38,442 bases of DNA, taken from Oscillospiraceae bacterium (GTDB lineage: Bacteria > Bacillota > Clostridia > Oscillospirales > Ruminococcaceae). Positions 9,455 through 16,912 of the stretch are shown here, piece after piece; position 1 is the first letter of the stretch, and each line of letters begins with the position of its first letter. A model generated the notes under the pieces. The model was not told where the DNA came from. It did not search any database and saw only the letters and a list, made by a program, of their open reading frames with translations. A program made the position numbers and the translations under genes. The DNA lies in the NCBI GenBank assembly GCA_015067315.1, contig SVMR01000018.1, positions 1-38,442 on the forward strand. The letters are read 5' to 3'.

Positions 9455-9464
9455 CCTTTATAAT
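9436..9464 (+). promoter_or_regulatory. Perfect-consensus SigA promoter of ylxM-ffh
   Basis: TTGACA (9436-9441), a 17-bp spacer and TATAAT (9459-9464). The -35 lies in the loop of the preceding terminator and the spacer includes the terminator's 3' arm. Confidence 0.88.
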
Positions 9465-9474
9465 AATATGGTAA

Positions 9475-9497
9475 TTGTAAAGCAATTTACTTTACAA
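9475..9497. promoter_or_regulatory. Inverted repeat at the ylxM transcription start
   Basis: TTGTAAAG (9475-9482) and CTTTACAA (9490-9497) form a perfect 8-bp inverted repeat with a 7-base gap, starting 10 bases after the -10 box. It could be an operator or a 5' UTR hairpin. Confidence 0.4.
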
Positions 9498-9516
9498 AAA
9501 CAAGGAGGTGAACACA

Positions 9517-9879
9517 ATGCCGAAGGATATGAATATTTCGCTTCTTTTCGATTTTTACGGAGAAATCCTTACTGAAAAACAGCAGGACGTAATCGATTAT
9601 TATTATAACGACGACCTTTCCCTTGCGGAAATTTCCGAACATCTCGGAATCACAAGGCAGGGTGTTCGCGATTCCATTAAAAGGGCGGAGGCAACTCTTC
9701 TTGAAATGGAAGATAAGCTTGGTCTTGCAAAACGCTTCCGCGAAATCCAGCGCGGACTCGATACAATTATTACCGAAGCCCACGCAATTGAGGATGACAG
9801 CATCCGCGGAGCTACCATCCGCGACATTACCCAGCACACGATGAAAATAATCGAAGTTGCGGGACATCTTAACGATTAA
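9517..9879 (+). CDS. ylxM: YlxM/YlxM-like SRP-associated helix-turn-helix protein (UPF0122)
   Basis: A 120-residue DNA-binding-like protein. It opens with the family pattern NISLLFDFYGEILTEKQ and has a helix-turn-helix like region 4 of sigma factors (about residues 31-56; LSLAEISEHLGITRQGV). It is conserved next to ffh in Firmicutes, and in streptococci a homologue modulates signal recognition particle activity. It lies 12 bases upstream of ffh in the same transcript, which supports the call. The ATG at 9517 is chosen because the GTG at 9508 lies inside the ribosome site AAGGAGGTG. Confidence 0.93.
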   Translation: MPKDMNISLLFDFYGEILTEKQQDVIDYYYNDDLSLAEISEHLGITRQGVRDSIKRAEATLLEMEDKLGLAKRFREIQRGLDTIITEAHAIEDDSIRGATIRDITQHTMKIIEVAGHLND

Positions 9880-9891
9880 CGGAGAGAAAAT

Positions 9892-11265
9892 ATGGCATTT
9901 GAAGGATTATCCGATAAGCTTTCTTCGGTTTTCAAAAAACTGAGAAACAAAGGAAAGCTTACCGAAAGCGACGTAAAAGCCGCAATGAGAGAAGTCCGTC
10001 TTGCTCTTCTCGAAGCGGACGTCAACTATAAGGTTGCAAAAGATTTTGTCGCAAAGGTAAGCGAAAGAGCTGTTGGCGCGGAAGTGCTTGAAAGTTTAAC
10101 TCCTGCCCAGCACGTTATCAAAATTGTTAACGAGGAACTCACTGCTTTGATGGGAGAATCCAACGCAAGGATTCAGTTTTCCACAAAAATTCCGACAATC
10201 ATTATGATGGTCGGTCTTCAAGGTTCCGGTAAAACCACCCATTCGGGAAAACTTGCTCTCCATTTCAAAAAAATGGGAAGAAGACCGCTTCTTGTTGCCT
10301 GCGACGTTTACCGTCCGGCGGCAATTGACCAGCTTAAAGTTGTTGGCGGACAGATTGACGTTCCGGTTTTTGAAATGGGACAGATTGAACCGCTTACAAT
10401 TGCAAAAAAAGCGGTTGCCCATGCAAAGGATTACGGCAATGATATCGTAATTCTGGATACGGCGGGTCGTCTTCATGTCGATACTGAGCTTATGGATGAG
10501 CTTCAGGGACTTAAAGACGAGTTTAAACCCGAAGAAATTTTGCTTGTAATCGACTCCATGACCGGTCAGGATGCGGTAAACGTTGCCGCAGCTTTTAACG
10601 AAAAGCTTGGCATCACCGGTACCATCCTCACCAAACTGGACGGCGATACCCGCGGCGGTGCGGCTCTTTCCGTAAGAGCGGTAACCGGCGCGCCCATCAA
10701 GTTCATCGGTACCGGCGAAAAGCTTACGGATCTTGAAGCTTTCCATCCGGACAGAATGGCTTCCAGAATCCTCGGAATGGGCGACGTTCTTACCCTTATC
10801 GAAAGGGCGGAGGAACAGTTCGACGCAAAACAGGCCGAGGAAATGGCAAAAAAGATGGGCGAAAACAATTTTGACCTGAACGATCTTCTTGAACAGATGA
10901 AACAGGTCAAAAAAATGGGTTCCCTCAGTTCAATAGTTTCCATGCTTCCCGGCGCAAAAACAAAGCTTACCGATGAGCAGGAAGCGGAAGGCGAAAAACA
11001 GCTCCGCAGAACCGAGGCAATTATCAATTCCATGACGAAAAAGGAGAGGGCAAAACCCTCCATCATCGACGCAAAACGCAAAAGAAGAATTGCGGCAGGT
11101 TCCGGAACCGATGTTTCCGACGTAAACCGCCTTCTTAAACAGTTCGAGCAGATGCAGAAGATGATGAAACAGCTTTCCGGAAACGGAAAACAGGGCAAAA
11201 AAATGCGCCAGATGCTAAGCCGGATGGAAAACCAGGGCGGCTTCGGCGGCGGAATGCCCTTTTAA
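9892..11265 (+). CDS. ffh: Signal recognition particle protein Ffh (SRP54)
   Basis: A complete 457-residue SRP GTPase that, with 4.5S/scRNA, brings ribosomes making membrane or secreted proteins to the receptor FtsY. It has a helical N domain (1-90); a G domain with P-loop GLQGSGKT (108-115), DTAGR (189-193) and TKLD (247-250); the DLEAFHPDRMASRILGMGD linker; and a methionine-rich M domain (about 300-457) with the GGMPF ending common in the family. The P-loop has Ser where many Ffh proteins have Ala (GLQGAGKT), a tolerated change. The SRP RNA gene is not in this window. Confidence 0.98.
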   Translation: MAFEGLSDKLSSVFKKLRNKGKLTESDVKAAMREVRLALLEADVNYKVAKDFVAKVSERAVGAEVLESLTPAQHVIKIVNEELTALMGESNARIQFSTKIPTIIMMVGLQGSGKTTHSGKLALHFKKMGRRPLLVACDVYRPAAIDQLKVVGGQIDVPVFEMGQIEPLTIAKKAVAHAKDYGNDIVILDTAGRLHVDTELMDELQGLKDEFKPEEILLVIDSMTGQDAVNVAAAFNEKLGITGTILTKLDGDTRGGAALSVRAVTGAPIKFIGTGEKLTDLEAFHPDRMASRILGMGDVLTLIERAEEQFDAKQAEEMAKKMGENNFDLNDLLEQMKQVKKMGSLSSIVSMLPGAKTKLTDEQEAEGEKQLRRTEAIINSMTKKERAKPSIIDAKRKRRIAAGSGTDVSDVNRLLKQFEQMQKMMKQLSGNGKQGKKMRQMLSRMENQGGFGGGMPF

Positions 11266-11339
11266 TTAAAGGTCTTTAGGCGATAAGCCAAATGATAAAA
11301 CAAGTTTTAAAATTTATTTACTTATAGGAGGAAAACACA

Positions 11340-11582
11340 ATGTCCGTTAAAATCAGACTGCGCCGTATGGGCGCTAAAAAAGCTCCCTTTTACAGAATCG
11401 TAGTAGCAGATTCCCGTTATCCCAGAGATGGCCGTTTCATCGAAGAAGTTGGCTACTATGATCCTACCAAAGAACCTTCCGTAATCAAAGTTGACAAAGA
11501 GAAAGTTGAAAAATGGATCGCTTCCGGCGCACAGCCCACCGATACTGTTAAAGCACTTCTCAAAATCGAAGGCGTTCTCTAA
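11340..11582 (+). CDS. rpsP: 30S ribosomal protein S16
   Basis: An 80-residue ribosomal protein of usual length, with the family start [24 protein letters not shown] and the motif GYYDP. It binds 16S rRNA and helps assemble the small subunit. An AGGAGG site lies 8 bases before the ATG. The 74 bases upstream are AT-rich without a convincing promoter, so it may be read from the ylxM-ffh promoter. It starts the conserved rpsP-khpA-rimM-trmD run. Confidence 0.98.
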   Translation: MSVKIRLRRMGAKKAPFYRIVVADSRYPRDGRFIEEVGYYDPTKEPSVIKVDKEKVEKWIASGAQPTDTVKALLKIEGVL

Positions 11583-11599
11583 TGCCGGAGGTTTTCAAC

Positions 11600-11833
11600 A
11601 TGGAAGAACTGCTTGCTGTAATCGCACGCGGTCTTGTTGAGGATAAGGAAGCTGTTTCCGTAACCGTTGATGAACCGGACGAAGAAGGTACCGTTGTTTA
11701 CCATCTTCACGTTGCCGCATCCGATATGGGAAGAGTTATCGGACGCCAAGGCAAAATTGCCCGCGCAATCCGTACCCTTATGCGTACAGCCGCTAACCGT
11801 GCCGGCAAGAAAGTTGCTGTCACGATTGAATAA
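11600..11833 (+). CDS. khpA: KH-domain RNA-binding protein KhpA (YlqC)
   Basis: A 77-residue single KH-domain protein with the GxxG loop in IGRQGKIARAIRTLM. In Gram-positive bacteria KhpA pairs with KhpB/Jag and affects cell length and small-RNA function. The ATG at 11600 is chosen: CGGAGG sits 8 bases before it and the resulting start MEELLAVIARGLV matches the family. An earlier ATG at 11582 overlaps the rpsP stop and would bury the ribosome site in the coding region. The position between rpsP and rimM is the conserved one. Confidence 0.95.
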   Translation: MEELLAVIARGLVEDKEAVSVTVDEPDEEGTVVYHLHVAASDMGRVIGRQGKIARAIRTLMRTAANRAGKKVAVTIE

Positions 11834-11850
11834 TTTTTTCTGAAACAAAG

Positions 11851-11880
11851 TTCCCCCGCCGAAGAAATTCGTCGGGGGAA
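11851..11880 (+). promoter_or_regulatory. GC-rich hairpin between khpA and rimM
   Basis: A 13-bp stem with one mismatch (11851-11863 / 11868-11880), closed by a GAAA tetraloop. No T-run follows on the plus strand. It may be an RNA stability or processing element or a partial terminator within the operon. Confidence 0.55.
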
Positions 11881-11909
11881 TTATGGAATTATAAGAGGTT
11901 TTATATTTT

Positions 11910-12425
11910 ATGAAAAAGCAGTTTCTTGAAGTTGGCGAAGTTGTTGCAATCCACGGACTTCGCGGCGATCTGCGCCTTTATCCCTGGTGCGATCCGGGCG
12001 ATATTGAACGCAGCGCAAGAATGTATCTTGATGAAAACGGCGAGCAGGAATATAAAGTTTCCTATGCAAAGCCCCATAAAAACGTATATCTTGTAAAGCT
12101 CAGAGGAATCGATAATCCGGAAGACGCAAGAAAATTCATCGGCAAGGTTCTTTATATGAACAGAAACGATATTCCGATGAAAAAAGGCGATTATTTTATC
12201 CAGGATATCATCGGTCTTAAAGTTGTTGACGCGGAAAACAAAACCGTTTACGGCGAAGTTTCCGATGTTGCCCCCACCGGCGCTAATGATATTTACTGTG
12301 TTTCCGGCGCGGACAATAAAGAAACCTGGATCCCCGCAATTCCGCAGGTTATCAGCAGGGTTGACATCGACGGAGGGGTTCTTGAAATAACTCCGATGAA
12401 AGGACTTTTTGACGATGAGGATTGA
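11910..12425 (+). CDS. rimM: 16S rRNA processing protein RimM
   Basis: A 171-residue ribosome assembly factor that binds S19 and helps mature the 3' domain of 16S rRNA. The N-terminal RimM domain carries VGEVVAIHGLRGDLRLYPWCD, and the C-terminal PRC-barrel carries YFIQDIIGLKVVD and WIPAIPQVISRVD. The length is typical. The weak ribosome site AAGAGG is followed by ATG 11910. Its last 11 bases overlap the likely trmD start, suggesting coupled translation. Confidence 0.96.
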   Translation: MKKQFLEVGEVVAIHGLRGDLRLYPWCDPGDIERSARMYLDENGEQEYKVSYAKPHKNVYLVKLRGIDNPEDARKFIGKVLYMNRNDIPMKKGDYFIQDIIGLKVVDAENKTVYGEVSDVAPTGANDIYCVSGADNKETWIPAIPQVISRVDIDGGVLEITPMKGLFDDED

Positions 12426-13104
12426 TATTGCAACCCTTTTTCCGGAAATGTGCGAAGCGGTGCTCAGCACGAGCATTATCGGAAGGGCAAGAAAAGCCGG
12501 TTTTATTGAAGTTTATTGCCATAATATCCGGGATTTTTCCGAAGATAAGCATCAGAGAGTCGATGCGGCGCCCTATGGCGGCGGAAACGGAATGCTGATG
12601 CAGGCAGACCCCATTTACAGATGCTATGAGCATATCTGCGAAGAAGCGTGCTCAAAACCTTTTGTAATTTATATGTCGCCCCAGGGGGCGGTGCTCAACC
12701 AGGCTCTTGCGGTGGATTTTGCGGAAAATTACGAGCATCTGCTTCTCATCTGCGGACACTATGAGGGAATCGACGAAAGAATTATTGAAGAAATCGTCGA
12801 TAAGGAAGTATCAATCGGCGATTATGTTCTTACCGGCGGCGAACTGGGAGCATTGGTGCTCACCGACGCAGTCGGAAGACTTTGCGACGGAGTTCTTTCC
12901 GAAGACGTTTGCTTCGAGGACGAAAGCCATTATTCCGGTTTGCTTGAATATCCCCAATATACCCGCCCGCAAATCTGGCACGGAAGGGAAGTTCCGTCCG
13001 TGCTCCTTTCCGGAAACCACAAAATGATTGCGGATTGGCGCCATGAGCAGGCGGTCAAACGCACCATGGAAAAGCGTCCGGATATGCTTAAAAAAGAGGA
13101 ATAA
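12415..13104 (+). CDS. trmD: tRNA (guanine-37-N1)-methyltransferase TrmD
   Basis: A 229-residue SPOUT methyltransferase that makes m1G37 in tRNA and so prevents frameshifting. The deep-knot SAM site is visible as LLICGHYEGIDERI and SIGDYVLTGGELGALVLTDAVGRL, and the C-terminal half ends in LLSGNHKMIADWR. The ATG at 12415 gives the family start MRIDIATLFPEM; the TTG at 12409 adds only two residues. It overlaps rimM by 11 bases. Confidence 0.97.
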   Translation: MRIDIATLFPEMCEAVLSTSIIGRARKAGFIEVYCHNIRDFSEDKHQRVDAAPYGGGNGMLMQADPIYRCYEHICEEACSKPFVIYMSPQGAVLNQALAVDFAENYEHLLLICGHYEGIDERIIEEIVDKEVSIGDYVLTGGELGALVLTDAVGRLCDGVLSEDVCFEDESHYSGLLEYPQYTRPQIWHGREVPSVLLSGNHKMIADWRHEQAVKRTMEKRPDMLKKEE

Positions 13105-13106
13105 TC

Positions 13107-13835
13107 ATGGTCGGAACATTGGTGAATGCCGCCGCTGTGATTGTCGGCGGTCTTATCGGAATTTTCCTCAAAAAAGGGATCCGCGGCGAAATTATGGAAA
13201 ACGTTATGAAGGCGGAGGGAATTGCCGTTCTGATAATCGGAATGAACGGCGTTCTGACCAATATGCTTTCGGTCGGCGAAGACGGAAAAATTGCCGAAAG
13301 CGGCGGTCTTCTTTTGCTGATAAGTCTTGCGGTCGGAATGTTTTTCGGCGAAATAATAAAGCTTGACGACCGGATAAACGGAATCGGAAAAGCGGTTGAA
13401 AGCAAGGTTAAATCCGAAGGCTTTTCAAAAGGTTTTGTTTCCGCTTTCATAATTTTCTGCGTCGGTTCAATGAGCATAATAGGCTCCGTCAACGACGGAC
13501 TTTCCGGAAATGCGGATATCCTTATGGTGAAAAGCGCCCTTGATTTTATAACGGCGGTGGTTCTTGCCTCGGCAATGGGGATCGGAGTTGTTTTTGCCTG
13601 CGTTCCTCTTTTGATCTATCAGGGAGGAATTTCGCTTTTTGCTTCGCAGATAAAACCGCTTATCGAAAGCTGTCCGGAGCTGCTGGCTCAGTTTTCGATG
13701 GTCGGTTACGCGATAATTATGTGCATAGGCATTAATTTTATTGCGGGAACAAAAATCAAAACCGCGAATCTTCTTCCGGCAATGCTGGTTCCGGTACTGT
13801 ACAACCTGTTCAAGATGGTTGAAAACTTATGGTGA
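13107..13835 (+). CDS. DUF554 family membrane protein (YdfK/YqgA-like)
   Basis: A 242-residue integral membrane protein with about six or seven hydrophobic helices and the DUF554 pattern: start MVGTLVNAAAVIVGGLIG, central FCVGSMSIIGSVNDG, and the end FIAGTKIKTANLLPAML. The function is unknown; the family looks transporter- or channel-like. It starts 3 bases after the trmD stop with GAGG as ribosome site, so it is cotranscribed with the translation genes although unrelated to them. Confidence 0.9.
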   Translation: MVGTLVNAAAVIVGGLIGIFLKKGIRGEIMENVMKAEGIAVLIIGMNGVLTNMLSVGEDGKIAESGGLLLLISLAVGMFFGEIIKLDDRINGIGKAVESKVKSEGFSKGFVSAFIIFCVGSMSIIGSVNDGLSGNADILMVKSALDFITAVVLASAMGIGVVFACVPLLIYQGGISLFASQIKPLIESCPELLAQFSMVGYAIIMCIGINFIAGTKIKTANLLPAMLVPVLYNLFKMVENLW

Positions 13836-13901
13836 TTTTATACAAAACGGCTGAATTATTTTAACTCAGTTTGGAATTTTTATAGAAAATTACCTAATTT
13901 G

Positions 13902-13930
13902 TTGAATTGGAAGAATTAAACTGTTATAAT
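13902..13930 (+). promoter_or_regulatory. SigA promoter of the HPr gene
   Basis: TTGAAT (13902-13907), a 17-bp spacer and TATAAT (13925-13930), with TG at 13922-13923 making an extended -10. It lies 40 bases upstream of the chosen HPr start. Confidence 0.85.
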
Positions 13931-13969
13931 GTAAACACAATAAAAGTTGTTATTGAGGAGATTTGTAAT

Positions 13970-14233
13970 ATGTATTCTAACGCTGTTAAAGTTCAGAATC
14001 AGGTTGGCCTTCATGCCCGCCCCGCAACTTTCTTTATTCAGAAATCCAATGAATTCAAATCCTCTATCTGGGTTGAAAAAGACGAAAGAAGAGTTAACGC
14101 AAAAAGCCTTCTCGGCGTTCTTTCCCTCGGAATCGTAGGCGGAACCGAAATCACCATCATCGCCGACGGTATCGACGAGGAAGAAGCAGTAAACTCTCTT
14201 GTAAAACTTGTTGAATCCGGTTTTGCAGATTGA
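13970..14233 (+). CDS. ptsH: Phosphocarrier protein HPr
   Basis: An 87-residue phosphocarrier of the sugar phosphotransferase system. His15 in GLHARPA takes phosphate from enzyme I, and Ser46 in NAKSLLGVLSL is the target of HPr kinase that drives catabolite repression in Firmicutes. Both sites fall at the canonical numbers when translation starts at ATG 13970, which follows GAGGAG by 9 bases. Upstream codons belong to the promoter and leader. Because His15 is present it is HPr rather than Crh. Enzyme I is not nearby. Confidence 0.95.
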   Translation: MYSNAVKVQNQVGLHARPATFFIQKSNEFKSSIWVEKDERRVNAKSLLGVLSLGIVGGTEITIIADGIDEEEAVNSLVKLVESGFAD

Positions 14234-14259
14234 TTTTTTAAAAAAAGCTGAATTTTTTG

Positions 14260-14291
14260 CGCCGCAGATAGTGATATTTGCGGCGTTTTTT
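14260..14291 (+). terminator. Rho-independent terminator of the HPr gene
   Basis: The stem CGCCGCA (14260-14266) / TGCGGCG (14279-14285) is followed by six T. Confidence 0.9.
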
Positions 14292-14306
14292 GTTACAATA
14301 GAGAAA

Positions 14307-14361
14307 AGCCTTCCCGGAGGGGAAGGTGGCATTTCCGAAGGAAATGACGGATGAGGGATTC
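14307..14361 (+). repeat. Palindromic intergenic element, plus orientation
   Basis: Two adjacent hairpins, CCTTCCC/GGGAAGG (14309-14326) and CATTTCC-GAA-GGAAATG (14330-14346), are followed by ACGGATGAGGGATTC. The same layout recurs at 33151 and 33286 with different but still complementary stems. Confidence 0.8.
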
Positions 14362-14399
14362 TTTAAGAACGCGGAGCGCAGACAGATAAATTTAAGTAT

Positions 14400-14447
14400 A
14401 ATCCCTCCTCAGTTTGCTTCGCAGACAGCTCCTCCTCTGATGAGCTT
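14400..14447 (-). repeat. Palindromic intergenic element, minus orientation
   Basis: Read on the minus strand it has a purine-rich GAGGAG segment, a stem with a GAA loop (14412-14426, one mismatch) and the shared GAGGGATT end. It converges on the element at 14307-14361. It lies directly before the uvrC ribosome site. Confidence 0.6.
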
Positions 14448-14468
14448 ATTGAAAGGAGGCCGGAAAAA

Positions 14469-16304
14469 TTGGATAACCCGAGATTGCCCTATCTTCACGA
14501 AAAAACGCTGAGTCTTCCGATGGAACCCGGCGTCTATATAATGCACGACAAAACCGGAAAGGTTATTTACGTCGGAAAGGCAAAAAAACTGAAAAACAGA
14601 GTTACAAGCTATTTCCGGAACGTTGAAAAGCACCTTCCGAAAGTTTACAAAATGGTGGAGCATGTCCATGATTTTGAATATATCGTCACAGACAGCGAAT
14701 TTGAGGCGCTTATCCTCGAATGCAGCCTTATAAAGCAGTATTCCCCGAAATATAATATTTTACTCAAGGACGACAAAGGCTACAGCTACGTCCGGATTTC
14801 TCCGGGACCTTACAGCCGCCTTTCCGGCGTTCTTCAAAAAAATGACGACGGAGCGGAATATATCGGACCCTATATCAGTTCCTACGTTGTCCGCCAGACC
14901 GTTGCGGAAGCAAACAAGGCTTTTTTGCTTCCGACCTGCAACAGGAAGTTCCCCCAGGAATTCGGAAAAGCAAGACCCTGCCTCAATTATTACATCAAAA
15001 ACTGCATGGGCGTTTGCCGGGGAAAAGTTTCCGAAGAGGAATATAACGAAACCCTTAACGAGGCCATTGATTTTATAAAAGGCGGAAGCAGCGCTTCCGT
15101 TGAAAAACTTACCGAAAGAATGTTCGAAGCGGCGGAAGCGGAAGATTTCGAGAGAGCGGCCGTTCTTCGGGACAGAATAAAAGCCATAGAGGGCATTGCA
15201 AGCCGCCAGAAAGTGGTTTTCTCAAAAGTAAAGGAACAGGACGTTGTTGCGATTGCGGAAAGCGGCGAAAGCTGCTGCGCGGTAGTTCTGAGCTTCCGGG
15301 GCGGAAGACTTGTTGACAAGGATGAATATATTCTTAAGGATTTCGGAACCGAACCGGAATTCGTTACGGAATTTATCCAGAGTTTTTATTCCGAAAGAAC
15401 CGATATTCCGAAGGAAATTGCCCTCCATGAAAAATGCGCGGAAGCGGAACTTCTGGAACGCTGGCTTTCGGAAAAAGCCGGAAGAAAAGTAAACATAACC
15501 GTTCCGCAGAAAGGCGAACGCAAACAGGTCACGGATATGGCCTATAACAACGCGGCGGAGCGCCTTTCCCACGAAAAATCAAGAACAAGCCGCGAAGTTG
15601 CGGTTCTTGATGAACTTGGAAGAATCCTCGGAATGGAAAAAGCTCCGGAAATAATTGAGGCTTACGATATTTCAAACTTCGGTTCCGAAACCGTTGTCGG
15701 CGGAATGGTTGTTTTTGAAAACGCCCGTCCGAAGAAAAGCGATTATAAAAAATTTTCGATAAAAACCGTTATTGGAACGGATGACTATGCCTGCATGTGC
15801 GAAATGCTTGAACGCCGGTTCAACCATTATTTTGAGGAGCGGGGGAGCGGGTCTTCCTTCGGAAGAATGCCGGATCTTATCCTTCTTGACGGCGGCAAAG
15901 GTCACGTTGCGGCGGTGCAGGAACTTTTTGACAGAATGGGAATAACCGTTCCGCTTTTCGGTATGGTGAAGGACGACCGCCACAGAACAAGAGCTATCGC
16001 CAAAAACGGCGGAGAGATTGCGATTTCTCCGGTAAAATCCGTTTTTAATTTTGTAACGTCCGTCCAGGACGAAGTCCACCGTTTTACCATCGGTTACAGC
16101 CGCAGAAAGCACGCAAAAACGAATTTTGAAATGGTTATCACAAAAGCGGAAGGGGTCGGTCCAAAGCGCGCCGCGGCGCTTTTAAGGCATTTTAAAACAA
16201 TGAAGGCGATAAAGGCGGCAACGGCGGAGGAACTTGCAAAAGCTCCGGGAATGACAATTTCTGTGGCGGAATCTCTTCGGAAATTCCTTGACAGCGAAGA
16301 ATAA
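14469..16304 (+). CDS. uvrC: Excinuclease ABC subunit C (UvrC)
   Basis: A full-length 611-residue nucleotide excision repair nuclease that cuts both sides of a DNA lesion with UvrB. It has a GIY-YIG nuclease domain (about 13-95; PGVYIMHD, VIYVGKAKKLKNRV), a UVR motif that binds UvrB (about 202-237), an RNase H-like C-terminal nuclease (about 390-540; AYDISNFGSETVVGGMVVFE, LILLDGGKGHV) and a terminal helix-hairpin-helix pair (GVGPKRAAALLRHF). It starts with TTG 14469, 9 bases after AAGGAGG. The leader is formed by palindromic repeat elements. No clear promoter was found; read-through from ptsH is possible. Confidence 0.97.
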   Translation: MDNPRLPYLHEKTLSLPMEPGVYIMHDKTGKVIYVGKAKKLKNRVTSYFRNVEKHLPKVYKMVEHVHDFEYIVTDSEFEALILECSLIKQYSPKYNILLKDDKGYSYVRISPGPYSRLSGVLQKNDDGAEYIGPYISSYVVRQTVAEANKAFLLPTCNRKFPQEFGKARPCLNYYIKNCMGVCRGKVSEEEYNETLNEAIDFIKGGSSASVEKLTERMFEAAEAEDFERAAVLRDRIKAIEGIASRQKVVFSKVKEQDVVAIAESGESCCAVVLSFRGGRLVDKDEYILKDFGTEPEFVTEFIQSFYSERTDIPKEIALHEKCAEAELLERWLSEKAGRKVNITVPQKGERKQVTDMAYNNAAERLSHEKSRTSREVAVLDELGRILGMEKAPEIIEAYDISNFGSETVVGGMVVFENARPKKSDYKKFSIKTVIGTDDYACMCEMLERRFNHYFEERGSGSSFGRMPDLILLDGGKGHVAAVQELFDRMGITVPLFGMVKDDRHRTRAIAKNGGEIAISPVKSVFNFVTSVQDEVHRFTIGYSRRKHAKTNFEMVITKAEGVGPKRAAALLRHFKTMKAIKAATAEELAKAPGMTISVAESLRKFLDSEE

Positions 16305-16306
16305 CA

Positions 16307-16335
16307 TTGACATTTTTATCAAAAAATAGGATAAT
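16307..16335 (+). promoter_or_regulatory. SigA promoter of rsmD-coaD
   Basis: TTGACA (16307-16312), a 17-bp spacer and GATAAT (16330-16335). The first bases of the box lie 3 bases after the uvrC stop. Confidence 0.83.
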
Positions 16336-16362
16336 AGAACTATCTCAAACGGAGGTATTTTT

Positions 16363-16908
16363 ATGAGAGTTATTACCGGAACTGCAAAGGGAAAACGCCT
16401 TGTCACTCCGGAGGGAAGGGACATTACCCGTCCCACCGGCGAAAAAGTAAAAGAGGCGATTTTTTCCTCGATTCAGTTTTTTATAGAAGAGGCGGACGTT
16501 CTTGATCTTTTTGCGGGAAGCGGACAGCTTGGAATCGAAGCTCTTTCCCGCGGCGCAAAATCCTGTGTTTTTGTTGACAGCGCAAAAGCCGCTCAAAAAT
16601 GCATTGCGGAAAATATCAGAAACTGCGGTTTTGAAGACGTTTCAAAATTAAAAACCGGCGACGCTCTGATGTATCTTTCAAGCGCCTTTGAAAGATTCGA
16701 CATTGCGTTTCTGGATCCGCCCTATGCGGCGGAACAGCTTCCGGTCGTTCTTCCCGCGCTTTCAAAAGTCATGAGAGAAGGCGGAATCGTTCTTTGCGAA
16801 ACCGCAAAGAACATCGATCTTCCGGAAGAAGCGGGCAAGCTTGTTAAAAATAAGGAATACCGCTACGGAAGCACAAAAGTTATTATGTATAAACGCGGTG
16901 AGGACTGA
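16363..16908 (+). CDS. rsmD: 16S rRNA (guanine-966-N2)-methyltransferase RsmD
   Basis: A 181-residue SAM-dependent N2-guanine methyltransferase acting on 16S rRNA in the small subunit. It shows the start MRVITGTAKGKRL, the SAM loop DLFAGSGQLGIEAL (from residue 48) and catalytic DPPY (118-121). GGAGG lies 7 bases before the ATG. It is followed after 4 bases by coaD, the usual pairing in Firmicutes. Confidence 0.96.
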   Translation: MRVITGTAKGKRLVTPEGRDITRPTGEKVKEAIFSSIQFFIEEADVLDLFAGSGQLGIEALSRGAKSCVFVDSAKAAQKCIAENIRNCGFEDVSKLKTGDALMYLSSAFERFDIAFLDPPYAAEQLPVVLPALSKVMREGGIVLCETAKNIDLPEEAGKLVKNKEYRYGSTKVIMYKRGED

Positions 16909-16912
16909 TTTT

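Noticed and set aside
9475-9497. Shared XRE operator at ylxM, since its half-sites resemble those at 33480 and 33526
   Set aside because: The half-sites TGTAAAG and CTTTACA are 7 bases apart here but 4 apart in the XRE operators, so the same dimer is unlikely to fit both.
10096-11198. Overlapping minus-strand frames within ffh
   Set aside because: They are shadows of a fully conserved gene, with no start signals or recognisable products.
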